Shown here one piece after another: positions 54,543 to 62,237 of a stretch of 64,000 nucleotides of DNA. The translations under genes and the position numbers were made by a program. Below the pieces are notes generated by a model. That model saw only the letters and a program-made list of their open reading frames with translations. It did not search any database and was not told the origin of the DNA. This DNA is from Microlunatus sp. Gsoil 973 (GTDB lineage Bacteria > Actinomycetota > Actinomycetes > Propionibacteriales > Propionibacteriaceae), in NCBI RefSeq assembly GCF_009707365.1, contig NZ_CP046122.1, forward strand, positions 2,294,001 to 2,358,000, read 5' to 3'. Positions within the stretch are counted from its first letter, which is position 1. Every line of letters begins with the position of its first letter.

Positions 54543-55550
54543 GTGCGAGATCCCGGGCTGCCAGGACGTCCCCGGCCGTCGGTACGCGAACCGAGGCCGA
54601 CACCGCAGCTGTCGGTGGCCGAGGTGCGAGCCGTCGCCGAACGTGCGCTCGACACCCAGGTCGCCGAGCTGGTCGAACAGCCCGGCTCGGTCGGCAATCA
54701 GAACTTCCGGCTTGGCACCGGTCGCGGCCGGTTCGCACTGAAGCTTGCCGCGGACACCGAAGTTGCCGCAGAGCGCTGGGGACTGGAACACGCAGCGGCA
54801 GCCGATGTGCCCGTACCGCACGTGGTCGCAACCGGCCCGCTGCCGGATGACCGCGGCTTCCTGATCACCGAATGGCTGGACGGTCGCCCGGCCGACGCCG
54901 AGATCGACACCGATGCCCTGATCGAGGCGGGACGTGCCCTGCGTCGCTTCCATCGGGTCACCGGATCGGGCTACGGGCGGGTCGACGTGACAGCCGGAGC
55001 CGCACGGGGCAGGCATGAATCCTGGGACGGCTTCATCGAGACCATCCTGGCCGGGATGGATGACCTCCTACGTCACGACGTGATCACCGCGTCGATCGCA
55101 GCTCGGACCCGGGCCGCCGTCGCCGATCATCGAGAGATGATCAACTATTCCGGTCAGGGTGTGCTGTTGCACTGCGACCTCAAGCCCGCCCATCTCTTCG
55201 TTACCGGCGGTCGGCTGGCCGCCATCATCGACTGGGGTGACACCTCCTTCGGCGATCCGCGGTGGGACCTGGCCAGGATCCAGCACTCCGGAGATGCCGT
55301 GTTCACGCCGGTGTTGGACGGGTACCGCCACCAAGATCAAGAGTTCACGGACGCTGGAATCGGACCGGCTCTGCGGCAGACCGGCGCCGAATTCGACCGG
55401 TCCATCGCCTGTCTCGCCGCGATCCTTCGTCTGGACGCGCTGCACTACGAGCTGATGGCCGGTGGTGACTGGTTCGATGTCTATCGCAGCACGATCCAAG
55501 AGTGGCTCGACTCGCTCGCACCGGCGACGCCAACCGTGGAGCAACCGTGA
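54543..55550 (+). CDS. Aminoglycoside-phosphotransferase-family kinase
   Basis: 335 aa, GTG start. Catalytic loop LLHCDLKPAHLFV and metal-binding IIDWGDTSFGDPRWDLARI are intact, as is GFLITEWLDG. The family phosphorylates antibiotics, choline, homoserine and other small alcohols; the substrate is unknown. Coupled by ATGA-type overlap (GTGA) to the next gene. Confidence 0.87.
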   Translation: MRDPGLPGRPRPSVREPRPTPQLSVAEVRAVAERALDTQVAELVEQPGSVGNQNFRLGTGRGRFALKLAADTEVAAERWGLEHAAAADVPVPHVVATGPLPDDRGFLITEWLDGRPADAEIDTDALIEAGRALRRFHRVTGSGYGRVDVTAGAARGRHESWDGFIETILAGMDDLLRHDVITASIAARTRAAVADHREMINYSGQGVLLHCDLKPAHLFVTGGRLAAIIDWGDTSFGDPRWDLARIQHSGDAVFTPVLDGYRHQDQEFTDAGIGPALRQTGAEFDRSIACLAAILRLDALHYELMAGGDWFDVYRSTIQEWLDSLAPATPTVEQP

Positions 55551-56554
55551 GTGAGGCTGACTGGTTCGTGGAGACTGCTCGACGCCGGGGTGCCGACGCG
55601 CCGGCGTTGTACCGCGTTCTTGATCGGCTGCCCGCGATGAGCATCGGATACGAGCCCGGATTGCGGCCGGACCTGCTGCAGGCCCTGGCCTGCTTCGCAG
55701 GGCTGACGGACGAGGCGCGCTCACATGTCCCCGCAGATCTGGCAACCGTCGGATGGGACAGGCCGGACATCGAGGAGATCGTCGCAGCACTGCCCCGGCT
55801 GCGCAGCGATCCGCGCACCCCGGAGGAATGGATCGTTCACGACGCGTACGTGATCGAGGACGGCCGCGGCCGGTGTCTCACCCCCTGGGGCGTCCATCTG
55901 CAGAGCCATCCCGACGCAGCCTTTCCCGATCGCGGCCTGCCGCCGAAGGCGACCGCCTCGCCATGCTCGATGCGATTCTCGACCACCTGGCTCACATCCG
56001 AGCCGACCACCCGGTGCGGGTGGCTGTCGACGGCGGCACCGCTGCCGGGAAGACCACCCTGGCCGAAGATCTCGCCCAGCGACACATCGAGCGAGGCGGT
56101 GTCGGGATCCGCGCCTCGTTCGACTTCTTCAAGATCCCGCCGGACAGGAGGACTCGGCACGGATTCGGTGACCAGGTCTTCGACACAGATGCCCTGGTCG
56201 AGGAGCTGCTCGAACCTCTTGGACCTGGAGGATCACGTCGATATCGGGTCGCCACCTACGACAGCTGGATGGGTCGATCGCTCCGAGAGCGGCCGCCGCG
56301 AACGGCACCCGACCAGGCACTCGCGGTGGTCGACGGCGCCTTCCTCTGGGCGCAACCTCTGCGGGCGTGGTGGGAATTCTGGATATTCGTCGAGGTCGAC
56401 CCCTCGACCGCCGTCGAGCGCTATGTCGCCAGGGACGCACTCTGGACCGACGACCCGGATCCCGAACGCATGCGGGACGGCTTCCGTACCAGGTATCTCC
56501 CTGCCGAATCGGCGTACGCCGAGGCAGTTGATCCCTGGCACAACGCCGACCTGA
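55547..56554 (+). CDS. Unknown protein; coding evidence ends near 55940
   Basis: GTG start overlapping the kinase stop. The first about 130 residues look like a real protein (EADWFVETARRRGADAPALY, EEWIVHDAYVIEDGRGRCLT, PWGVHLQ) with no recognised domain. The frame stays open to 56554 but overlaps the uridine-kinase-like gene in another frame, where the residues turn random. One added G near 55941 would fuse it to that kinase as GLPPEGDRLAMLDAIL, giving 356 aa. It is either a separate short gene with a lost stop or the N-terminus of a fusion. Confidence 0.5.
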   Translation: MSEADWFVETARRRGADAPALYRVLDRLPAMSIGYEPGLRPDLLQALACFAGLTDEARSHVPADLATVGWDRPDIEEIVAALPRLRSDPRTPEEWIVHDAYVIEDGRGRCLTPWGVHLQSHPDAAFPDRGLPPKATASPCSMRFSTTWLTSEPTTRCGWLSTAAPLPGRPPWPKISPSDTSSEAVSGSAPRSTSSRSRRTGGLGTDSVTRSSTQMPWSRSCSNLLDLEDHVDIGSPPTTAGWVDRSESGRRERHPTRHSRWSTAPSSGRNLCGRGGNSGYSSRSTPRPPSSAMSPGTHSGPTTRIPNACGTASVPGISLPNRRTPRQLIPGTTPT

Positions 56555-56616
56555 TGGTGCGTAACGACGATCCGGGCCGACCGCAGTACACCTTCGCTGC
56601 ACGCCTGAGCCGATGA
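55963..56616 (+). CDS. Uridine-kinase-like P-loop kinase
   Basis: 217 aa from the ATG at 55963. Walker A VAVDGGTAAGKTTLAEDLAQ, an FDFFKIP stretch near the expected acceptor region, LAVVDGAFLWAQPLRAWWEF (Walker B region) and AVERYVARDALW lid region. Similar actinobacterial proteins are annotated uridine kinase; the true substrate is uncertain. See the preceding entry for a possible fusion. Confidence 0.8.
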   Translation: MLDAILDHLAHIRADHPVRVAVDGGTAAGKTTLAEDLAQRHIERGGVGIRASFDFFKIPPDRRTRHGFGDQVFDTDALVEELLEPLGPGGSRRYRVATYDSWMGRSLRERPPRTAPDQALAVVDGAFLWAQPLRAWWEFWIFVEVDPSTAVERYVARDALWTDDPDPERMRDGFRTRYLPAESAYAEAVDPWHNADLMVRNDDPGRPQYTFAARLSR

Positions 56617-56714
56617 TCATCAGCAACACCGGTGGTCACGTTGTCGGGCCCAGGTAGTCGGCCAGCACCCCGGCATACCAGAGCACATCGCGATCTCAGA
56701 CCAAGATCACTCGT

Positions 56715-57022
56715 TCAGGACTGCTCGACGTCGGCGAAGACGACCCTCACACCTCCTGTGGCGAGTTCGAGTGCCCGCGGGAACAGTGCAGCCATTCCGG
56801 TGTGGTCACGGCGATGCTCGCCGCGTCGTAGTCGGGGAAGTACAGGTCGATCATGCGATAGGCCGGTGTCGGGCTGCCGTCCTCCTTGGGCCAGACCTTG
56901 GAGGTCTCCATCTTCTGTACACCGGGGACTTTCCGGGCGCGTTCGAACAGGTCCGGGTAGGAGGCCTCGAACGCGGCCGGATCGGTCGGATTGTCGAAGA
57001 TGAAAGTGATCTTGGTGGTCAT
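56715..57022 (-). pseudogene. EthD-family protein with one missing base
   Basis: From the ATG at 57022: MTTKITFIFDNPTDPAAFEA, RARKVPGVQKMETSKVWPKE and YRMIDLYFPDYDAASIAVTT. After TPE the frame is lost, but the next frame reads MAALFPRALELATGGVRVVF and stops at 56715, the family's normal ending. Adding one T to the TT at 56795-56796 (A on the coding strand) restores a 102-aa protein. AAGGAG precedes the start. EthD-like proteins are small ferredoxin-like-fold proteins, some in degradation pathways. Confidence 0.8.
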
Positions 57023-57146
57023 GCGAAACTCCTTATCTGACAGAGAACATGAGGGGTAGAACACTAGACGATGGCAAGCCCAGGGGCGTCACCCATTGGA
57101 GGACAATCGAACCAGGTGGTCCCGGTCTGCCGGGAACACGGCGGGT

Positions 57147-57272
57147 TCAGTGATCCCGGCCATCGGTCTCCAGCAGACCCAACCAGATCTCGCTGATCGT
57201 CGGATAGCCCGGATCAGCCGGATCGGGCTTCGAATCGGCATCGCTCGCCGGCCATGGGGTCACGTCGCTCAT
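57147..57272 (-). CDS. Small hypothetical protein, coupled to the membrane gene
   Basis: 41 aa, starts MSDVTPWPASDADSKPDPAD and ends ISEIWLGLLETDGRDH. The ATG overlaps the stop of the membrane protein gene (ATGA) and GGAGGGCGGGGAAG lies just upstream. Proline- and Asp-rich. No known family. Confidence 0.5.
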   Translation of the reverse strand: MSDVTPWPASDADSKPDPADPGYPTISEIWLGLLETDGRDH

Positions 57273-57871
57273 GATCGCTTCCCCGCCCTCCGGATGACGA
57301 CGTGCAACCGGACCGCCGAGGCCAGGAAGAAGATCCCACCAAGGATCGCGTACCCGCCGACGCCGGTCAGCGCGGCGTCGGGTCTGCCGGCCATCGCGAA
57401 GAAGGCGGTACCGGCCAGGACCGAGATGCCGCCGCTGAGGATCATGGCCAGCTGGCCTCCGAGACGCCAGCGCAGGATCGCAACGATCAACTGCACGATG
57501 CCGGCGGTGATCGCCCAGACACCCCAGACTCGCAGGACGCTCGGAATGCCGGAACCGACGGCAACCGCGAGGCCGATTGCAGTCAGCAGGCTGAGGGCCA
57601 TGTTCACGTACAGCAGGGCCTTCGGTCGGCCGGCCCCGGACGAACGGTGGTCGACGATCGCCGCCGCGACGTCGAACAACGGGTAGACGATGATCAGGGC
57701 GACGGCGCCGGGATTGATCGTCCTCGCTGTCAGCATGAGCAGGATCGCCCAGACGATGGCGAAGCCGAATCGTACGAAATACAGGTTTCGCAGAGCCGTC
57801 GTGCTCCCGGACGGGTCGGCAGCGGCATCTGGTGGAGTGATCTGAGCAGTGGCTCGGGTGGTCTCGGACAC
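57269..57871 (-). CDS. DUF308-like small integral membrane protein
   Basis: 200 aa. Five or six hydrophobic segments arranged as repeated hairpins (FGFAIVWAILLMLTA, ALIIVYPLFDVAAAIV, VWAITAGIVQLIVAIL, GGYAILGGIFFLASAVRL), as in HdeD/DUF308 proteins. The GTG at 57871 is preferred for its AGAAGGAA ribosome-binding site. Divergent from a TetR gene; both are flanked by an inverted pair of identical operator-like sites, so TetR probably controls it. Confidence 0.75.
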   Translation of the reverse strand: MSETTRATAQITPPDAAADPSGSTTALRNLYFVRFGFAIVWAILLMLTARTINPGAVALIIVYPLFDVAAAIVDHRSSGAGRPKALLYVNMALSLLTAIGLAVAVGSGIPSVLRVWGVWAITAGIVQLIVAILRWRLGGQLAMILSGGISVLAGTAFFAMAGRPDAALTGVGGYAILGGIFFLASAVRLHVVIRRAGKRS

Positions 57872-57948
57872 GGATTCCTTCTGTGGACGCTTGGGATGGG
57901 TCGGTTGCCGGACGGGCCGGGCATCGGTGGGCACGAGCTTGCTCCTTG

Positions 57949-57965
57949 TAGATAGAACGATCGGT
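57949..57965. promoter_or_regulatory. TetR operator copy, left
   Basis: TAGATAGAACGATCGGT, the exact reverse complement of 58002-58018. The core AACGATCG is palindromic, a common TetR-type operator feature. It lies upstream of the membrane protein gene. Confidence 0.6.
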
Positions 57966-58001
57966 ACACCTGAGTCTGCACCTCCCCCACCCGCTGTCAA
58001 G

Positions 58002-58018
58002 ACCGATCGTTCTATCTA
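58002..58018. promoter_or_regulatory. TetR operator copy, right
   Basis: ACCGATCGTTCTATCTA, the inverted partner of 57949-57965, 46 bp before the TetR start codon. TGTCAA at 57995-58000, read on the minus strand as TTGACA, gives the likely -35 box of the membrane gene next to this site. Confidence 0.6.
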
Positions 58019-58063
58019 TCGGGTAGTCTGTTGTCAGGACACCAAGGAGGAATGAGGGAACAC

Positions 58064-58681
58064 ATGTCGGAGGCACGGACTCGACTCCTCAACGCGGCCA
58101 CCCGGCTCTTCTACACCGACGGATTGCACGCAGTCGGCGTTGATCGCGTCATCGCCGAGGCACGGGTCACCCGGGCAACGCTGTATCGACACTTTCCCAG
58201 CAAGGACGACCTGCTCGTCGCCTATCTCGCCCAGATCGATGAGACGATCCGCGCCCGAACCGACACCGCGCGGGCGTCCGGCGCCGAGCCCGAGGAGATC
58301 ATCCGAACTGTCGCCCAGTCGATCGCCGACGATATTCGCAGCCCTGGTTTCCGAGGGTGCGCATTCCTCAACGCCGCGGCCGAATACCCCGAGTCCGACC
58401 ATCCGGTGCACCGGGCCGTACTCAAGCACCGGGAGTGGTTCCTGACCACCTTGATCGAACTCTTCTCCAGCACCGGGAAGGCCGACCCTGAACCGGCCGC
58501 TCGGCACTTCGTCATGCTGCGCGACGGCGCGATGACTGCCGGTTGTCTTTCCGACCCGCAGCCCATCTGTGCAACCTTTCTGCGCGGCGTCGAGGGATTG
58601 CTGACCTATCGCAGTGGTCTGGAGGGCGACGCCCCGCGGGAACCCGGCCGGGAATGCGCACCAAGCCCGTGGGATGGTTGA
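58064..58681 (+). CDS. TetR/AcrR-family transcriptional regulator
   Basis: 205 aa. N-terminal helix-turn-helix: RLLNAATRLFYTDGLHAVGV then RVTRATLYRHFPSKDDL. The ligand domain has RGCAFLNAAAEYPESDHP, typical of a common actinobacterial subgroup. ATG at 58064 with GAGGGAA upstream; ATG at 58052 is too close to AAGGAGG. It probably represses itself and the divergent membrane gene. Confidence 0.9.
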   Translation: MSEARTRLLNAATRLFYTDGLHAVGVDRVIAEARVTRATLYRHFPSKDDLLVAYLAQIDETIRARTDTARASGAEPEEIIRTVAQSIADDIRSPGFRGCAFLNAAAEYPESDHPVHRAVLKHREWFLTTLIELFSSTGKADPEPAARHFVMLRDGAMTAGCLSDPQPICATFLRGVEGLLTYRSGLEGDAPREPGRECAPSPWDG

Positions 58682-58862
58682 CACGGTCATGTCGCCTCGA
58701 TCATGATCAATCGTGGCGTTGACCTGACGCCGAGCCTGCGAGGACCTGCCCCAGCCGGATCCTCGGGATGGCGAAGGGGAATCTGCCCTCACGGTCATGT
58801 CCGTTCAGGCCTGTTCGAGTGTCACGTTGCTGGGGAGCGGCGACACGTCGAGGAGGCTTGTC

Positions 58863-59984
58863 ATGACCAAGCAGGGCAGTTTCAAGCGCGCGGCCCGCGA
58901 GCGGGCGCGCGTCACCGGGCAGCGTTACACCCAGGCTCGAGCCGATCTGGAGCTGGCGAACCGGCAGGAGTTCATCAATTCCCGCCCGTTCGAACAGTCC
59001 GCGTTGAAGACCCATTTCGAGAAGCAGTACGGGATCAGGGTCCACTCCATCCTGCCGATCGACGACGATCCCGCCACGCGTCCCCGCGGTTCCTGGCCGG
59101 GCCACTATCCGTCGACCCTGGTCGTCAGCCACGGTGACGGGAAGCGGTGGATCGCACGCATCTTCTCCTCATCGGCCGACCGGGTCAGCCGAGTCGAAGG
59201 AGACGCAGAGATCCTGCATTTCCTCGCCGCTCACGACTTCCCCGCCGAACGGAGCGCCAATGATCATCCGGTGACCGTCATGGACGGCAAGGGGATCATC
59301 GTCACCGAGTTCATCGACGGCGGACGGCCGAGCGCCGAATCACCTGCTGTCTGGTTCGAACTCGCCGATCTCCTGGGCAGACTGCACGCGCTTCCCGCTG
59401 CCGGTGGCGCTGTGGCAAGGGACGGAGGTGCTGAAGAGACCGACGGCGGGTTCCACGTCGGGCGGCCGAAAGAGGACCTGGCGGCCGCAATGAGCTTCCT
59501 GGTCAGCGTCGAGGACCGGGTGAACAGTGCGGCGCGAGAGAAGTTCGAGTGGTTGCTCGAACAGGTCGAGACCGCTGACGATGCCGAGGGCCTGCCCGAG
59601 GCGCTGACGCACAGCAACTATCACCCATGGGCGGCCGTCGGTGACACCGGGAACCTGTCGATCATCGGTTGGGCGGGATCCGGGCGCGGTCCACGACTGC
59701 CCGCGTTGGCCTGGCTGTTGCGTACGGCGGACGAGGGCAACTCCACTCAGAGCGTCGCCGCGGTTGTCCACGGATACTCCCAGCACATCCGACTCACCGA
59801 TGACGAGGTGGGCCGACTACCGGCGATACTCACCATGCGGCCGCTCTGGTTGGGCTGTCTGGAGTTCCGGATGACGATCAACAACGGGGGCGTCCCGTCC
59901 ATGGATGAGGGATGGATGCGCGCGGACAGCCATGACCGGGCTGAACGATTGGCAGCGCAGGCTATCGCCGCGATCCGACGCTAG
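58863..59984 (+). CDS. Phosphotransferase-like protein without catalytic Asp residues
   Basis: 373 aa. The APH-like fold is recognisable (GKRWIARIFSS, GIIVTEFIDGGRP, ELADLLGRLHALP), but the catalytic loop HGD is HSN (His250, Asn252: ALTHSNYHPWAAV) and the metal-binding IDW is IGW (Gly269). Without both Asp residues it cannot be a standard kinase. The N-terminus is basic (SFKRAARERARVTGQRYTQA). GAGGAGG precedes the ATG. Its 3' end overlaps the convergent APH gene by 23 bp. A pseudoenzyme role is inference. Confidence 0.7.
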   Translation: MTKQGSFKRAARERARVTGQRYTQARADLELANRQEFINSRPFEQSALKTHFEKQYGIRVHSILPIDDDPATRPRGSWPGHYPSTLVVSHGDGKRWIARIFSSSADRVSRVEGDAEILHFLAAHDFPAERSANDHPVTVMDGKGIIVTEFIDGGRPSAESPAVWFELADLLGRLHALPAAGGAVARDGGAEETDGGFHVGRPKEDLAAAMSFLVSVEDRVNSAAREKFEWLLEQVETADDAEGLPEALTHSNYHPWAAVGDTGNLSIIGWAGSGRGPRLPALAWLLRTADEGNSTQSVAAVVHGYSQHIRLTDDEVGRLPAILTMRPLWLGCLEFRMTINNGGVPSMDEGWMRADSHDRAERLAAQAIAAIRR

Positions 59985-60804
59985 CCGGCGGTGTCAACGC
60001 CTCCGCCATCCAGCGGAGATCCCCGGCGAGCCGGAACGCGCCGCGCGCCTGCTCGTGGGGCGCCGACATGACGGCACGGGATTGGCAAAATCGTTCGGCC
60101 GATCCTTGATCGACCTCGGCAACGTCGGCAAAGAGGGCAAGGCGGCGGCGAAGCTCCCGGCCTCCCGCGCGGATGACTTCGTCGAGCCGTGACCGCTCGA
60201 CGATGACCGTGTGACTCTCGAAGGCGATGGTGCCGACGTGCGGGTTGGGATCGAGAACCCGCCAATGCCCGGAATCATCCTTGTGCACGTTGATCGTGTG
60301 CAGGTCGCCGTGGGTCAGCGTGGCTGTGTCGTCGCTCGCAACGTCGAGGAGTGATTCGCGGGCGGCATCGATCACCCGGCCGTCCAGAAGATCTGGGGCG
60401 CCGCACAGCAGATCGTTCAGATGGTCGGCCAGCCTCGTGCCGGACAAGCGCCCGATCTGCCATGGAGCGGGCACAGCCAGGCTGCGAGCCAGGCGGGCTT
60501 GCACAATGATCTGCTCGTCGACCGGCGCTCCGGCCAGAGACACCGGGGTCAAGCGCTCGAGGAGCAACGCTCCCAGATCGACCGCGTGGTCGATGCACCG
60601 AACGCTTGCCGACGGCGGGAACGCCCTCAAAGCGAGCGCCTCGCGGGTCGCGCCGTCAAGGTCGAGAAGTTTCAGCATCAGTTGCGAGCCGTCCGAGGGC
60701 CTCACGGGCACGACCACCGACATGCCGCCGCGCATCGCCGGGCCGTCGACTGCGCAATCCCACCGACACAATGCCGCGTCCAGATGATCACCCGGCGAAG
60801 ACAC
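59962..60804 (-). CDS. Aminoglycoside phosphotransferase, streptomycin 6-kinase-like
   Basis: 280 aa from the GTG at 60804, preceded by GGAG. Motifs of the APH(6)/hydroxyurea-type family: RWDCAVDGPAMRGGMSVVVP, LLLERLTPVSLAGAP, catalytic TLTHGDLHTINVH and WRVLDPNPHVG. Catalytic residues are present. The protein is slightly short at the N-terminus; an upstream ATG at 60873 would overlap the hydrolase remnant. Resistance activity cannot be claimed. Confidence 0.75.
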   Translation of the reverse strand: MSSPGDHLDAALCRWDCAVDGPAMRGGMSVVVPVRPSDGSQLMLKLLDLDGATREALALRAFPPSASVRCIDHAVDLGALLLERLTPVSLAGAPVDEQIIVQARLARSLAVPAPWQIGRLSGTRLADHLNDLLCGAPDLLDGRVIDAARESLLDVASDDTATLTHGDLHTINVHKDDSGHWRVLDPNPHVGTIAFESHTVIVERSRLDEVIRAGGRELRRRLALFADVAEVDQGSAERFCQSRAVMSAPHEQARGAFRLAGDLRWMAEALTPPASVGSRR

Positions 60805-60841
60805 GGCGACATTCTCTCCGATCCGCTGACTCCACCCACGG

Positions 60842-61418
60842 TTGGCCGACGACGTTGCCCGGTTGCGCGCCATTCTGGCGCGCCAAGGCGGGCCGGTGAT
60901 CGTTGTCGGTCACTCCTATGGTGGCCAGATCATCACGGCTCTCGGCGAGGATGCACCCAATGTCGTCGGCCTGGTCTACGTCGCCGCGTTCGGCCTGGAC
61001 GAGGGCGAGTCGATCGGCGCCCTGCTTGCCCAGGGCCCGGGGGGGCCCGCGTTGGCCCATCTCGACATCGATGAAGCCGGCTTCGCCTGGCTGCCCGAGG
61101 ACGACTTCGTCCATCACTTCGCAGCAGACGTGGAACGCACCAAGGCCAAGATCATGTTCGCCGTACAGCAGCCGTTGCACTGGAGTGCTCTGGAGGCGGT
61201 CATGGGCGTTCCCTCCTGGAAGAAGTTGCCGTCGTGGTTCCTGATCGCAGATGGAGATCAGGCGATTCCACCGGATGCTCAGAGACAGTTCGCCCCTCGG
61301 ATGGGCGCCACGACGGTGGAGGTCCCGACCAACCACGTCGCAATGGTCTCCCCATCCGGAAGAAGTCCTGCAGTTGATTCGAGCTGCGATTGCTGCGGTG
61401 GCGCCGGCTGGAGCCTGA
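60842..61418 (+). pseudogene. Alpha/beta hydrolase remnant, N-terminus missing and frameshifted
   Basis: Starts in mid-protein with ADDVARLRAILARQGGPVIV, the nucleophile elbow VGHSYGGQI, and LPSWFLIADGDQAIPPDAQR with the acid. The catalytic His is in PTNHVAMVS. After it the frame breaks: removing one C from the CCCC at 61350-61353 restores HPEEVLQLIRAAIAAVAPAG and a stop at 61418. The first about 70 residues of the family are absent; upstream is a stop and the APH gene in the other direction. Truncation is real even if the indel is a sequencing error. Confidence 0.8.
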
Positions 61419-61444
61419 GTCGTGTGGCACCTACCCGATCCCTG

Positions 61445-61808
61445 CTAGAACCATCGGCGAACGCGCCGCCGGTAGTCGTCGTACTGGGCGCCGAACCGCT
61501 CGTGCAGGAACCGCTCCTCAGGGCGAATCGCTCCCCACAAGATCAGCACAACGGCGACAGGAAACAACACCAGACCCCAGAACGTCGGGATCAACAACGC
61601 CAGCCCCAGATACAGGCCGAGCAGTCCGACGTACACCGGGTTGCGGGAGAGCCGATACGGCCCCTCTTCGATCATGACGTTCGTCGGCTGGCCCGGAAGC
61701 AACCCGGTCTGGCGCCTGGCGAACAGCCACAACGACCACCCGTTCCAACCGATGAACAGCAACACAAGTAGCCAACCGAGCGCAACCCGCCAGCGGCCGA
61801 GGTCGACC
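61445..61808 (-). pseudogene. Isoprenylcysteine methyltransferase-like gene, 3' part cut off by IS3
   Basis: C-terminal part of an ICMT-like membrane methyltransferase: LFIGWNGWSLWLFARRQTGL, GPYRLSRNPVYVGLLGLYLG (SAM-binding GPYxxxRNPxY) and EERFLHERFGAQYDDYRRRV. The open frame runs into the IS element at 61809 without a proper start. Joined to 63138-63262 after removing the element and one ACC copy it gives 162 codons in frame. Confidence 0.88.
61806..61808. repeat. Target-site duplication, left copy
   Basis: ACC directly abutting the IS3 left end; identical ACC at 63138-63140. Three-bp duplications are usual for IS3-family elements. Confidence 0.8.
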
Positions 61809-61833
61809 TGACCCGCCCCGGGATGTCTGGAGA
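61809..61833 (+). repeat. IS3 left inverted repeat
   Basis: Begins TGACCCGCCCCGG, continues with GGAGAC at 61828-61833. Matches the right end at about 20 of 25 positions. Confidence 0.85.
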
Positions 61834-61860
61834 CTTCATTCGTTGGAAGGATGAAGCCTT

Positions 61861-62184
61861 ATGTCACGTCCCTCGTCATACCCCAAGGAGCTGCGGGAGC
61901 GCGCGGTTCGGATGGTCGCTGATACCAAGGGCGACTACCCGTCAGAGTTTGAGGCGATCAAGTCGATCGCGGCCAAGCTTGGTATTGGTTCGGCCGAGAC
62001 CCTGCGCAAGTGGGTCCGTCGGGCCGAGATCGATGCCGGTCAGCGGCCCGGGGTGACTAGCGAGGAGTCGGCCCAGCTCAAGGCGTTGAAGAAGGAGAAC
62101 GCCGAGCTGCGCCGGGCGAATGAGATCTTGAAGGCCGCGTCGGCTTTCTTCGCGGCGGAGCTCGACCGCCCACACCGGTCCTAG
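61861..62184 (+). CDS. IS3-family OrfA (HTH protein)
   Basis: 107 aa. Helix-turn-helix SYPKELRERAVRMVADTKGD, then LRKWVRRAEIDAG, and a leucine-zipper-like C-terminus (LKALKKENAELRRANEILKA). Ends in the frame +1 relative to OrfB; in IS3 elements a -1 ribosomal slip near the end of orfA makes the OrfAB transposase. The stretch GGCTTTCTTCG near 62142 may be the slip site, but it is not a classical heptamer. Confidence 0.93.
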   Translation: MSRPSSYPKELRERAVRMVADTKGDYPSEFEAIKSIAAKLGIGSAETLRKWVRRAEIDAGQRPGVTSEESAQLKALKKENAELRRANEILKAASAFFAAELDRPHRS

Positions 62185-62237
62185 TCGATTTCATCGCCGA
62201 GTACAGGGACCGGTTCGGGGTCGAGCCGATCTGTGCC

